A DNA stretch of 64,000 nt from Takifugu bimaculatus (GCA_004026145.2 CP034994.1:11229509-11293508); one strand, 5' to 3'; positions 24,401 to 39,400 are shown, counted from the stretch's first letter. Translations and numbers: made by a program. Notes: a model not told the origin generated them from the sequence alone.

Positions 24401-27400
24401 ATGCGTCCTATTTTGTGAGGCATGGCCACACAAGCGTTTCCAACTTTTGTGTCAGTACACCCGTTGAGTTTTTTAATTGAGAATTAGTATTGATTTATGG
24501 TTGAAAGTGATGTAAGGTGAGTGAGTAAAGACAAGAGGGAGAAAGGGTGAAAAATAGATTAATTAATCAAATCACCACAGCTCAATTAAATCTGATAGAA
24601 TCACCAGCTTCAACATTAAAACCACCAACACCAGTGACACCTGATGACTGGAGGTCACCCCTTTTTGGTGGTTTGATGCAACACCTGACCTGTCTACAAC
24701 CCAATTTTAACTTTTGCCAATTTCTCTGCATGCACATTATGGTAACATTCCCGAGGGATTCTGCTAATTAAAGTGAGCAATCACAGTCTTACTGGGAGAT
24801 GTCCAAATACATCTGACATATGAATCGATAAGCTGAATATGCCATTGGTCAGAGCCCAAACCCCTGACACTTTATCGATAGACTGGTCATGAGATCATGA
24901 CTACAGCTTCACCCCAGAGATTGATGAGGACACCATTGTTACTGCAGTTTGAGGTGTCCTGGCAACAGAGACGTGAGACCTTGACCAGCTCAAAAAAATG
25001 AGACCTGTTCTCGAAGGTGGGCACGCAGCAGTGAAATATGGAGCCTTTATATTGGACTGGTCATGTAATCAGTGTACACAGCTTTGAAAGGATCCTGGGG
25101 ATCCTCACCTCACATGCTTGCTTCATGCATCCTTCTCCCCAACACTTGAGTAACGCCTGTATCTACAGTAGTAGTGTTTTGACCGACTAGTGAACAATCA
25201 CCCATTGTTCTCCAGGCAGTGTTGTTTTGTTACGCGGCTGTCTTGATCAAGTTTGTGTCCTAGGGAGTTGCAATCCCACGGTAGTAGTAAAGTTTCACAG
25301 CTGTATGAAAGTCCATTCATCTCGCCGCCCTGAGGGACCATCACCGTAGACCAGGACAGCGCAGTAAACAAAGAAAACACTCCCGGACGTTTACACAAGG
25401 TGGTTGCCTAGCACCTCTACGGCCGTGGGTGTCATTATAAATAACATATTAATTATTTCATTGCATTTTGAACCATTAGCTGAACTGAAGGAACTCCCTG
25501 GGCAGCCAGCGTGGCGGCTGTCTCATCCATTCTAGGTTTTTTCCGCGACACACCACAGTACATCAACATAATGGCCCCCGAAACAAGGCACCTTGGCACG
25601 ACATTGGCGTAGGAAATTCATCACACGGAAGGATACCAAGTTTGTTTCAGAAGGACATCTACAATTCTTCATCAACGCCCGAGCAACTTGAATACACGCA
25701 ATTACGCCGCTCCGCCGCGATACCAAAATGGTGGGGACAGCTATGGCGTGGACATCAATTACCCAGCGAATGAGCCGGTGAGGCCTGAATCTGTGATGAA
25801 GGTGTTTCTAATACAGCTGCCGTCAGCAGGATCCGGAGGGAGATCACAGCTTTATTTTGACTTGGGCCATGTGACCTTGGTCTGGGGCGTTCCCACCCAG
25901 GGTTTTTAGATGAAACTATTCAAATCTCTCGCAGTCATGAGTTGAACTTACATATTTTGCTTAGGAAATTGTTTTTCTGGGGCAGCTCGAGAGGCTCTGA
26001 TATTCAGAATCAAATAATCAAATTGTCCAGTCTGATTAAGGCCTAAATTGAGGCTCCGAAGTAAAAAACAAAATTGGTAAACACCATAAACTCTCAAGTC
26101 AAGTCCAATAATAGCCTCCGTCACTCTTGATTACTGTGAGATCAGTTCGGCTCACTTACCGAAGGTGGTGCCGGCGTCGGGCCTCGAAACAGACGACACG
26201 ATAACGAAACCGAAGCCCTCGTTCTCTCCCCGCTGGATCTCCACGTCGTACGGCTGGAGGGAGGCGGGAACCACTGCGCTGCCACTCCCGCCCCCGCCGC
26301 CGCTGCCTATGCCGCTGGTCGATCCGCTGCCTGAGCTGACTGTGTTGAGGGAGTTCTGGCTCCCCTGGGGGGTCCGCTTTCCCTCCGTCAGGCTGGGAGC
26401 CTGGGTGCTGCTGTGGTGGGAGGAGGCCGGCGATGGCGGGACGTCGCCTTCTCCCTTTGACACTGGAGATAATGGATAGAACAGATAGACAGCTACTGTC
26501 AGGGTGACATACATGTGTTCAAAACTGTGGCTCAGAACCGTGGGACAAAACTTTGGGATTTAAAAATACGACAGTTGGACTCGCAGGAGTGTGATAATGC
26601 GCAGTGACATCGTCCTCTGCGCAACAGCAGGCGATTTCTGAGGCCTCATCTGCTGCCTGTTTTCCCCCTGGAGGCTGAATAAGATGCAAGTCCAACAAGG
26701 ATATCGGTGCTATCGTAGCTGCAACGGGCCCTTTTAATTATAGAGCCAAGCTTGAACGTCTTTCTTCCATGTTTTAGGATTCTCACTGGTTTCCCATTGG
26801 ATCGGCCATCTTTACAGCTATGTCCCTTTTCCCTTTGTTCATTCTCTCTGGAAGTAGGGCTTCCGAGCTGCCCTCAATGCCTGATGCAGTTTTAGAACTA
26901 CATCCACTTTAGTCTATTTGGCCGTTTAAGCCAAGTCCATTATTGAACCAGACCCTGAGCTAACGACAGCAGCCCCAGGTGAATTCACAAATGTAATAAG
27001 TGCCCCTTTTTTGTCTTTACCTCCGTATCCTGAAGACTTGCGTCTGACTGTAAGGTTGACATGGCCCTGTTTGGCAGCTTGCTGCATTAGCTGTACCACC
27101 AGCTGGTGAGACTTGCCCACCACCGCTGTGCCGTCCACACAGATGAGCTCGTCGCCTGATCGTAGTCGGCCGTCTTCGTCCGCTGCCCCGTATTTCACTA
27201 TGTGCCCTATGTAGATCTGGAAAAGGCAAGCAGACAATGACTACCGGTATTTGTCCCCTCAACTCAGTAACATGATCTTCACTCATTATTGTAACACGGT
27301 ATAAAGAGTGGATAAATTAGATTATCAAAGAGATAACATCTCTATACAACCCCTGATTAACTTAAAAACAGCCTATAATGTTGCATTACTCCGAGTTATG

Positions 27401-30400
27401 TGTAACTAAAGACTGCCAATGCAGCCTGGTAGGTCCTGGTAGGAAGGCTGTGTGTGTCTTTGAGCGTAGTGTACATCTACATCCCAACTGTTTTTTGCAC
27501 AAAAAGCTGGCTGCCATTTCATTTTCCTCCATTCATTAATATTTACACTTCTCTCTCTCTCTCTCTCTCTCTTCTTAATCATTCTTTAGAGACTGACACA
27601 TGGTGCACAACCAGAGGAACTGTGGGGACGGCCATTGCTCCTTCTAACAAGAACTCTGGACGATCCTCCAGAGAGCAATAGCTCAGGGTGGAAAATACTG
27701 ATATGCAAGAATTTCCTGCTAGAATTCCTTTAGAAGCAGAATGAGCAGGAAAATAAAAGAAAATGGACAAACAAAAAATGACAAAAAGCAATTACAGGAC
27801 AACACAGGTAAGTTTATTCATTAATTACCCGTTAATGGAACTGTTACATGTAGCAACACTTACGGGCTCCCCGGGCTCATTTCCTCCTAAGATACGGAAA
27901 CCAAAGCCTGTGTCCTTTCTCCAAAGGAAAATGTCCTGCTCCTGGCAATCTGGTACTGAAAGACACAAGAGAATACAGTAAGATACAGCCGTCCATCCTG
28001 CCAAACACTGCAGGAAAAACGCCGTTTGTCAGGGTTTAAGCCGGCTGTTCATTCAGACAAGCTACGCTCAATTAACTTGTCCAGCCCAGAAACATTGAGC
28101 TGCTCCCAAACATTTAGTTGCAGATCAATAACATCTAAGCTTCTCTGGTACCTCTGAATATATAGATTTTATTGGAATAAATGACATTAGTGCTTCTACC
28201 TCCTGCTTAATTCCCATCAACCAATCAATATAAAGCAAAGGACACTGCTAGTGAGTGGGGACAGGAACGGCAGCACAACCAGGATCATTTCAGACGCGCA
28301 GTAGATTCTTATATTGACCTGTGTGGTGTTCCTATCGGACCCTGAGTCAAAGCGGTCCGACCTAAATGGGTTTGAAGCCTCGTTTTCAAATGGCACATCC
28401 TTTCAAGCACATGCACAGAGCAGACTGTGGACGAGGACGCAGGCAGTTCGGTGTCTGTTCATCCCACAGGGACAGACCACGCATGCACGGCTGCTACACC
28501 AAGAGGTGGCAAGGCCATTTTAGCTTCAGCACTCCACATCAACCCATGTAAACAGGAAGAAATTCAGCTATTTTCCATAGCTCTTAGTGCTGCTCTGCCT
28601 GTGATTATGGAGAGATCTGCGCCCCTTTGCCTGCTTCCATCGTGTTTCTCCATGTCTCCCATCCTCCCATTAGGACTCAAAAGGCAGCTGCAGCTCCTTC
28701 AGGGGTTATCAAAGAGATATACCAATCAGCAGCAGCTTAAAACGACCCTCCCTGGGCCTGGTTAATATTTAATCAGCAGCAGTCCTAGATTCTACAGGCA
28801 ACCGTAATTACTAACTAGCAGCATAATACGCCGTGTACCAGCGGAGGGATCACAACCACGACACAATCACAACCAATGGGAGACAAGCTGAAGACTGCTG
28901 AATATGCGCAGAACTTGAGTTTTAAGAAATATTAAGCAAAACCCTCGATTACACTAAGATGTAATGACTAAACAAAATTTTAATGGTGATTTGAAAGGTG
29001 TAAATCATCACTCATATTGTAGGATTCCTCTGCTTCCTGTAAATTTCTTTTAATAGAAACAAATAAAATGGGTTGACTCCCTGAGAGTGTTTGTCCATGA
29101 ATAATGTAACAATGGGCGTCGAAGGCAAATGATATTGTTGAATCGCACAGATGCTCTGCCGACATTTCCACTTTCAGGTTCTCCCAGTGACTGAACTGAA
29201 CTCTAAAAGTGCAGCGATGGCTGCTGACCCGGAACTGCTAAACCCAAAAGGACAAAGCGCGACCCTGGAAGAGGCAAAGCGAGCACTCCTTCCCTCTTTG
29301 TTTTACTTGCTTGTTCTTCTAAATCCAATCAAACACAGACACTAACACACCACTATTACACCTGCACAAGCCTCTTTTTTCCCCCACACACACCCTTTTA
29401 AAAGCAGAGCTGCTCTACACATCCTCTGATATAGCATGAATACAGCAGGCGCACGCCGGGGTGGGGGGGGGGGTGCTTTTTCTCTCTTGGCTCTTTAACA
29501 ATCCATCAGACTAGACTCGTAAAGCCATTTCAGAAAGCATGCTGCCATTCTAAAGCAAAAGAGCTGTCACATGTAACAAAACATGCCAGCCACGATGACT
29601 CCGATTCTGTTACTAAATCTGGCTTAAAGGCAGGAGAGCAGTTCCGCCCCTCTTGTGCTGTGTGGAATTATTTGAGAAAACTGAAGCCGTGGTAATCACA
29701 TCCTGAGGATCAGCCTTTTGTCTTTCTTTAAGTTCGACAGGTCGTCCTTGTTATAAATCAAGTCTCGGTAGAGGCAAAATTTTGCTAGGTTATTTTAATG
29801 CTAACCAAAATCCTTCAGGCAGGATTGTGATTTCTACAGTTGTAGCTCCCTATTTGCTGTCCCACAAGGTCGAGCTCTCTGTGCCACCAAACTTTCTTTT
29901 TAGAAAATCTGTCAACATCTGCCCATTCTGTACCTGACAGCAGTTTTGTAGGTTTTATCTTGACCTTAGTCCACTTTCCCCTCTTATAGCAGATTAAAAG
30001 GTCCGTAGGATGACTGAGGATAAACCGTGCGAATCGCTGAAACTCTTCAGTCAGCAAAACTCCCTACTGCTCAAATAAGCTGGAATTATACTCACATCTG
30101 CTCTCATACATGCTCCTGGACTGCGCCCAGATCTTAAAGGGGTCTGGCTTCTTCTGGAGGGTGAGGGTGCCGTCCGCTGGGTCCTGAGGGGGCAGGCCAG
30201 GCAGAGGCTGGGTGGGGGCAGCAGGAGCGGGAGCCACGGCCTCACTGGGCATGACAGACGGCGGGTGGCTGGGGGAGTTGGTGTGGGTGCTGCGGTGGCT
30301 GCACACACTGTGCTGGGAGCTGTTCTGGCTGTCTTTCCTCTCTAACTGGTGCTGGAAGGACAGAGAAGAGAGACGTGGATGTTAGAGCGTCTGCAGGAGA

Positions 30401-33400
30401 TACGGGGATGAATGCGCGCTGGAGGTGGAGGGCAAAGAGGGGACAGAGAAGCGAGAACGGGGTTAAAGGGGAGATGAGATGAGATGACAGAAACAGCGTG
30501 GAAGAAAAAAAAATCCAAGGTCATCTTTTTTTAGACCTTGCATTCAAACACCTCAATAAAAAAGTCATCCTTTAATTGTGAGGAGGAAGGATTTGGTTTC
30601 CATGGTTGCAAGACAAAGACAGACGGAATGTGAGGGAATTTTAATGAACGAGAATATTGCCCTTTTATGATTCTTAAGGCTCTTTGTGTGTTGTTGAAAA
30701 CGTATTCACCGAATCAAGGCTGGCAGAACGTACAACGCGAAGGTGTGAAGGAACGAGATTCACAAAGTCTTGAATGCAGGAACGAAGCCTGCTGGGTGAC
30801 CCCGAAGGGGGTCGTTCTATTCTTCCTGTATTAAAATGTGCTTAAAATACTGACCTGGCATCACCCTCTGTGAGGCAGGCGCTTCCCAGATATTCCTGAT
30901 TGTGTTTATGCAGTTGTCCTCACCATTATAATCAAATGAGCACCTTCAGTAAAGGCTTGTGTGGTCTCATCATCTGCAAGGAGGTAAATTTGACCTTCTT
31001 TGGAGGCTTTTGTGCACCACGTTTTGCATATGCAGGTTCTCAGTGTCCTGTATCCACTCTGGAACGGAGGTACGGTAAAATGGTTGTTCCAGGCTGACTT
31101 TAAGTCGCATGCAGAGTGACATTTCACTGACACAACACCGAGGGGCAGGGGGCGGCTCATTTCTCCCTCACTGTAAACCTAATCTAAAGTGACAGCAGCC
31201 AGGCAGAGCACTCACCCTTCCTCCAGTCAGGTCACGTGACCCAAGCTGGGCAACGCCTGCGGAATGGAGATATGTTTTCAAAATAGCGCTAATTATAACA
31301 TCCAGTTAACAGAGGTGCCAGATGTTGAATGCAGAAGACACGGGGTGAGAATTTGTCTGATTTACTGAATGCATTGAACGCATCACAGACAGAGACCACA
31401 GGGGAAATGTGTCCTCTTGGAACTCTGGGGGCTGAAATCGTGTGAGGGGAATACAAGGCTGAAGTCACATTTCTTCCAAGGCATTATTGATTTATCTGGT
31501 TCTGATAAGCCATGGAAATGAGGAGGCGCATGCTTTTTCGCTCCTCACTCACTCACAAAGTCGATAATCTTGTCCGCGCTCCTCATGTTACGAGCAAAAT
31601 TAAATATCACATTGAGATGTGTTACATTTTTCTTCAGCTGTGCTAAATCCTATGCTATTATCCTCCCTCCCAGTCAATCCTGATTGTAGTGGGAGAGCCC
31701 TTTTCTCACATGTCACGGGTGTCAGCCCTCCCCAAAAACTGATCGCTCTTACAGAGGGCACGAGTGCTAACAGGATGAAGGTGCAGCAGGAGTATGATGA
31801 TGAAACAAAGGGGATAATGAGGCCGGAAATGATAGAAAGAAGATGCAGAAATGATCAAAGTGGAGGATCCATGACAGGAAAATGGCAGCAGCAGGATTAA
31901 ATGGGAAGTTTTAGAAGAACTGACATGCACACACAAAAGAACCGAAGTTCTCTTGTACTCACCACCAGCTTTGGGCTCCTCTTGGCTGGTACCACTCCTG
32001 CGAAACATCGGCAGAAAGACAGAGAGAGCATTAATGATCTGCTCTTCTTTGCTTTTCCTTTTCGCCTTTAATCTGCAGCTCCCCTGTGAGGAGGAGGAGG
32101 AGGAGGAGGTGGACCCCGGTTGCCGCTGCAGAGGAGAGCGCAACTGACCCAGCTCTCTCTCCCCTTTCTCGTTGCCTTCTCTCTCTCAGAGCAACGCACT
32201 GCGCTAGCTGCTCGCTAATCCAAGTGATCTCCTCCCCCTTGTGCCATCTCCCACTGCCTGGTGCTCTCTCCGTGCTGTCAGCAGAGGAGCTGCTGATCTA
32301 TCTGCATTAGACAGGCTGACATATGCTGCTGCAGCCCTCCACCGCTGGACTGAGCTACAGGTCCCAACATGCAACAGCACCCCCCCCTCCCGGCTTCCTT
32401 CAGCTACTCCAACTCTCAACTCTGGCCACTAAATCTTCAATGGGATCACTACACGGAGGCTGAGCATCATATCAAAGAGACACCCGATCTTCTGCACATC
32501 GCCTGAGCACCGACTGAGTTGTCTCCTCTCTATTCTCCTTCTGATTTGCGAAAAGCTTACACGATCAGCTTGATCTCCTCTCTCTTTCCTCTCCGTCTCT
32601 TCCCTCCCCCTGGTTTCCTTCTGTGCTCCCCAACTTGTTTCCTCGCTGCGTCTCTCTCTCTCTCTTTCTGAAAAGAGTCCCTAAGAAGATCAATCTCATT
32701 TGTGCTAATGAAATATTAATACTTGGAACAAGTTGTCGACTGACAGCATCGGGAGGGAAACGTTCCACACTCTCTCCTTAACTGCTTCGCTTCCACAGCC
32801 CAACTTTTCATTCACGTTTATCCCACAGGCTCCGAGTCTTCACAACAAAGGGGAAAAAACACCTTTTAGCTGCCACTTACTATAGAGCAAAGAGCACTGG
32901 GACAAAAATAGACAAATGATTGCACGAGCAACGTGAGGCAGTACCGGGACACAATGTGTTGTTGCCAAGGCAATGGAACACACGGTCGTAGCACCAAAGT
33001 ATGGGGAGCAGAAAATTTAGCAAATGCACAGATCTTTCAGCCAGTGCAGAATTAATCCTCTTTATTTCTGCCACAGCGAGAGAGGGGGGGGGGGCAAACT
33101 CGGGAGGTATTAATGGAATATTCCACTGACAATACTACATGCATGCTTCCATCTTAGCCTCTCTAGTGCACTGGTGAAAAAAAAAACATTAAATGTTAAA
33201 ACTCTCTGTTGCTGCAAAAGCCCCTCTCTCTACACAATTCATAATTTATCCTCTCTATCCGCACCCCCACCTACCCATCCCCTCTCGTCTCCCTCACAGA
33301 TTACAGGTTACCGGTTATGAAAACGAGTGAATCTCTGTGTTTATTGCCTATAGAAAGAAAATTATAATTATGTAGGTGTGATTACACACACCAGGAGTTT

Positions 33401-36400
33401 AAATGACAGCAGCAGGTTATACGATCTATCAGAATTAGTAAAGGAGAAACAACATTCACTTTGAGGCTGAGCAAAAAGGTCAACACACACCATTTGCATT
33501 AGCCTCATGTATGCAGAAGCGCAATTTAACTGTGGCCAGATGGTCAATAAATCTGAGCGAGGGGCTGAATAAAGATTTGAGCAACTGATAAATTTCAACA
33601 CCGACTGTACATGATTTGCCGAGTCAGCTGATGAGCCGATTTACGTGCCGCACGGCGTGATGCACTGTTAATACTTCCCGCTGATGTGTACATCCTATGA
33701 TTCAGAGAAGATGGAATTTAAAGGAATGTAACATTTATGAGAAGAGCAAGGGTGGAGGAGGAAATCTGGGAATTGCGTGTGCCTGCACACACGCAACTAT
33801 ATGGTGCATCCATGAAGCCAAGCAAGGCCATGCAAATGCACGTCACGCATCTGTATGCAGGCACACCAATCCCCGCATCTACCATAGCATTTAGAATACG
33901 CACTAAGGCCATCAATGATATGTTCCACAAAGCTTTCCTCCACAGTGAAATGCGGCTTTTATAGGCTTTTGGACTGATCCAAGAAAAGGCTCGAGTCCGT
34001 CGTTATCGAGCAGGAAGATTGTGTCCATTATGATTCAAATGAGACGACGAGGAAACAAACTGGGATGTCAAAGCAAGCAGGCATCGCCTGACAGAGAGGG
34101 GTTTGTTTCCTATACTTCAGTCACAGTAAACGCCCTTAATTACCAGCAAACAATCGAATTAGGGGATTATTGAACAGTAGTAACATCCTGATGAACGGCC
34201 CGGTTTTTCCTCACCATGGCTTCTCGGCATGTTTGACTCTCTTAGTGGCGTAAATGACATGAACCACGTGGGTTTCGGCATAGGTGCATAGCAACACGCG
34301 TGTGAGAAAAGAGAAAAATCCTCCCTTTGGTTGTGCCGCACAGCGGTCGGGCCGGAGCTTCGATGCGCTGTCAGAGCTGTGGCCTTGGAGAGCCCACACA
34401 CAAACCAGAGAATGGTCCTGCAGGTTTTCTACATTGTTTGAGGGTGTCTGACATGAATAATCATCGGCTTTGTTGGGCTAAAACCTGTGAACACCAGTCC
34501 ATCTCCCAGATCTGCGGCCCTTTCATCCCATTGTCTCTCCATCTGCTCTTAATTACAGTCTCACTCTTCCTTGTTGTCTCTTCCTACCCCGTTTCATCGC
34601 TCTGCTTTAATTTACTCATAATTTTATATCTTCCCTCCACGTCTTTTCATATTCTCTCCTGCTCACCGTCTCTCAGGGGACGCGAGTGCCGTGCACGATT
34701 GTCATGGCAACAACATTGGGAAGGCAAGATGGAGGCCTTGTAGTTGGTTTGGCCTCCTTTATGGATGTCAAAAACATGAATACAGCAAATAATTCTCCAA
34801 ACGATATAATTAGCATTAATTAAATTAATTAAGGGTCATTCTACCGCATACATATTTACATGTGCAACTGTTTTGAGTGCAGCAGTGCTGCAAATACACC
34901 AAAGGGTAAAAATAGATAATGCAAATCTCTTGCATTTATTAGAGACAAAGTAAAAATCCTAATAAACACTTTTGGGCGATGACCTACTTTTGTTTATCAA
35001 AATGTACACGTGTTCAACATCCACAGGACTGAAAATGGAGGCCAATTGTTGAGCACGACAGAAAATAAAACGTTTTAAAAATTGTGCTTGTTTTGATGCA
35101 CTTGCTTCCACCGGCCTCACATATTGGAAATGACAAAATGTACCACAGAATCCTGCAAATGCGCTGTGACAAAAATAGTTTTTCTTCTTTTTAACCAAAA
35201 TCCCAACGTAGCGCTGGAGTACAAGTCATCAGTTAAGACCCGTTTCTGTTCGGTTGAATCAATTCAGACAGTCCTTTAACCGCAACGAAACCTTCTTTTT
35301 TACCAGCTCAGTTATAATAAAACACATGATTATACTATTACAGCCCATATGAATCAGATTTCCTGAAGCCTTTTTAACATAGAGGATGTATATGCTATTA
35401 TTAAGCAAACATCAGAAGGTAACCAATGAATTTAGGTAATCTTTGCCATCTACACATGGATCAATTAACGCGGGAACAGAAATATGTAATAAACCCTGAT
35501 AATGCACCACCCAACGCCATGAAACCGTACGTTACGTCTCAGCTTTCTCTCTTCATAGGTTTTCTCCTGGACTTAACAAATCCAGGCACTGAACCTTCAC
35601 AGAGGTTCAGCAAATCCTCCACCTTTACTCCACCTGCGGCCTCCTGTTTCCTTTACCTTCCCTCTCTCCAGGGTTTACCACTGTTTGCGCTCCAGCTGCT
35701 GCTTATCTCTGGAAAGGTCGCAGCATCATTTTAGCTCCACAGCCAAGAGCCTTTTGTCTTCATTACTGGGAAAAATGATCTAACGGAGGGTTTCAGTGCT
35801 GATTATGCTGTGATGTATGAATTAAACTCAGGCATAAATACCAGGAAAGAATAAAAATACAATTCCTCCATCTGCGCCAAAGCGATACAGGTTTTAGACA
35901 CACGTTCGTACACACAATAATGCTGACATTTATCACAATAAATGACCGGCGTTCCACCAGAAGAGCGCAAGGTCAACTCATTAGAGGGTAAAACTGATGT
36001 AGGGTGCATATTCTAACCCTCCGCTAATAGAGATCCGCTTCAGCCAACGTGGATGGCAGTTTAATGAGTCAGGCCCAACCAGAAAAGAGAGGCCCTGAAT
36101 GTCAATCGGTGTCAGAGAGAGGAGACAACTTGTGTTATGACATTTTGGAGAGAAAAACATGTCTGCGGGTGATTTTGGGCAGCAACAGAGGTCTGTTGTC
36201 TGTCAACAGGTGAAAGGTCGGTCAAACCAATGTTGACGTCTAATGGGGATCAGAGAGCCGCCTCAAACTCCACGTGATAGACGCGCAGAGTTACAGTCAG
36301 CGATGCAGTCATGGCACACACACACCCACGCACACACATACACAGAGTCCCTGAACTGGTGTCCACTTCTTCCCTCTCTTCTCTTTACCCAGCCTCCCAC

Positions 36401-39400
36401 TCCTTCCCACACTCATCTGCTCGTCCAACAGCGGGCTAACCTAGCTCACCGTCTCTTTGCCTCCTCTCGTTTTATCCCATCCACCCCGAGCGGCCTCAAA
36501 CCGCCGCCCACTCCCTACCTCGCTTTCCTCATTACATCACTCTTTCCACACCAAACATTCAAGCACCCGTGCGAGGGGCATCAGCGCATACTTTCATCAT
36601 TTCAGATGAAAAAAATTCCACCTTCTTCCGTTGGTGAACAGGTAAAATCATCCTTGTTATCAAATATTGGTTCTGGATCGGTGTTGCGTACCTCTTTGCA
36701 CAAGCATGGTGACTTCACTGCCTCGGGGACATTTGCTCAGCAGATCCACCACCTGGTTGTGGCTCATGTTCTGGACATTTCTCTTGTTGACTTCCATCAG
36801 AATGTCCCCCTCCTTCAGGCCGCGGCAGCGTGGGTAGTCCACTATCTGCTTGACCCTCTGTCCTCCTCCCGTCAGGCTGTCGGCGATAGTGAAGCCAAAC
36901 CCTTTGTCGCCTTTCTCCATGTGGATGGTGATCAGCTCGGGTTGGGTGGCTATAGACGAGGCCAGGGTAACCACGTCACTGGAGTAGCCACTGGACACCA
37001 CGTCGGCCGAGGGGCTGTGCGGCCGCGGCTCCCTCAGGCCATTAATGGGTCCAGTCTGGTTGGAAGGCGAGTCAAACGTTTCCTGTCCGTTGACAATGAT
37101 AGGCTCTTTGTCCAAGATCGCCACTGAGGTCACCAGGCTGGTGTTGGGGTCGTCAGGGTCAAAGGGCAGCGGGTAGCCACGGCATAAGGCCAGGTCCACC
37201 ATGGAACCGATGGGTATGGATTGGAAGATCTTCACCACCTGGGCGTGGGTGTAGCCCAGCACAATGGTGTCGTTCACGCTGACGATCACGTCACCTGAAG
37301 GGAAATCAGAGCATTCAAACGGACCGCTGTCTATCATTGGAGAGAGGAAATCTAAGGCCTTAGTGTTATTCAGCAGAGTCGACCACAAGTAGTGATTTGT
37401 GAAAAAACACACAAAAATGTAGTAGAGATGTTGTTTCTATTGATCTACAGACTTCAAATTGAAGAGGTGAACGAAGGTTAACATATTTTACCAACACAAT
37501 AACTGGCCCCCGTCTCCTAAACTGCCGCTGCCCTCATTCACACATTGCAAATTTGAATTGTTAAATTCTTGTGGCCCTAGTGGAATAAAGCCTTGATTTT
37601 TTTTTAAATTTAAATGTCTTTCCTTTTAAATCTTGAAGCTGAATCATTGCGGCCTTTACAAATCTAAGTTATTCCTCAGGGTCGTAGATTTGGTTGGGAA
37701 AGATTTTTCTTGAATGAAAACACTGCCCCCTGTTGACTGTCACTATGTACTGCACCTGTCTCCATCTTGCCGTCCACGGCTGCGGGTCCATCCAGAACCA
37801 GACTTTTTATCTGGAGAAACTCGTCGGGCTCGTCACCTCCGACCACCGTGAAGCCGAAGCCCCGGTGACTCTTCTTCAGCTTCGTGTTGATGAAGGTTCC
37901 TTTGAGCTCGGCTGGGTTTCTGGTGAAGAAAGGCTTCCCTCCTGCACCAGAGGAGAATCTCTCTCAATGCAACTCCAGCAATTTCCTTCATTTATTGGTG
38001 CTTCACAAATTGGACAAGTAAAAGAATACAAAGGCGTTTACGTTTGGCTCCTGCAGGGACGGGAGGTAGAGTTGGTGGGACCTGAGGGTCCCTGTAGGTC
38101 TCCAGGAGGTTTGGAGCGTAGTTGGCTAATGGAGCTGCTGCAGAGGAATGCTCTTCTATCCACTCTGCTCAGACACAGTCACACACAGGCATCAATGGAC
38201 AAGCACTCAGCGCAGTCGTGTATTAGCATGTTACACATGCACAAACACGGACCGACAAATGGGCCAAAGTCAACTGAGCCGAATGTAAGAAGAGATTCAG
38301 GAAACACGCAAACGTGACTGGGATCATTGGGATGGTATAAAAAATGAGAAAATACTAATTTCAGTCGTTGAGTAACTTTTTGCAATAACCTTTGGTCTTT
38401 TATTTTCTATTATGTTTATATATTTAACATTACAACAGGCTACACTTTTTAGTTAAGTCTCAGCTCCAAATCTTGGTGCCTTGATCTGTATTTTCTAAAG
38501 ATAATATCTGCTAAATCAACTATTTATGCTCTCTATGCCAAATATGGACAAAATCACCAGATAAATTTCACCTTGAACAAAGAATCTCATTATAGCGCTA
38601 ATCAATGATACAAATGGATCAGAAAATCAGAAAAAAGCTACACTCAACACCTGCACATCACAAACTTTTAGGCTTATGGCCCCAACACAACACGAGTTTG
38701 AGCCAGCTGCTTTCTCATTCAGTTCTATCTCAGCGCGACATTTTCTTATCGCCATCATTGAAGTCAAACGGGCCCAAAGCTCGGATGAAAACGAGACAAA
38801 TTAAGAGGACGTCACACACATAAAGAAAGAAAGAAATGGTGCCGCGTCACGGCAGGAAACGAACCTCGAATATACCGCTCACCTTCTGGAGGCTGCGGCT
38901 GCGGCTGCTGTTCCAGGATTTTCCTACGCCGCGCCTCCACCACTGGATTCTCATACTGGGTTTTCCTATTGATATGACTGTGTCAGAGAGAAAAAAAACG
39001 TTTTGCTCACGTAAACGACACCAAAAATTGTCCATTAAAGTCCTTTTCTGTCAGCTGACATGCAGAGGCGCGGATTAACTTACTCTACGTAGTATACCCC
39101 GTACACCGGGTCCTCTATCCTCTCCCATCCTGGAGGCAACTCTGAGTACAGAAAAGACCAGAATTACGCTCTGAATAATAATAATGATGAAAGAGCAAAG
39201 CCTTTTAGAGAACTGAGCCACAGAAACAGGATATGACAGGTGGTTCGCAGTCATTGAAAATCACTGCGGATACGGGCGCTAGAGTCAGTCAATGAAATGT
39301 AATATTATCGCCACACTTGCGCGCAATCACCGCGCAGGAGAGCAAGCTGCAGTCTACAGGCGCATCCCTGTCTCCCCCCACTGTATCATCCCCACTGCAT

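Noticed and set aside
31706..32143. 145-codon minus-strand frame running through exon 13
   Set aside because: It starts at a non-ATG codon, reads exon 13 in a different frame from the conserved one and cannot splice to exon 14 in phase.
36243..37127. 294-codon plus-strand open frame
   Set aside because: Its right half is exactly antisense to magi1 exon 12, which encodes conserved PDZ1/PDZ2 sequence. It is a shadow frame with no recognised domain.
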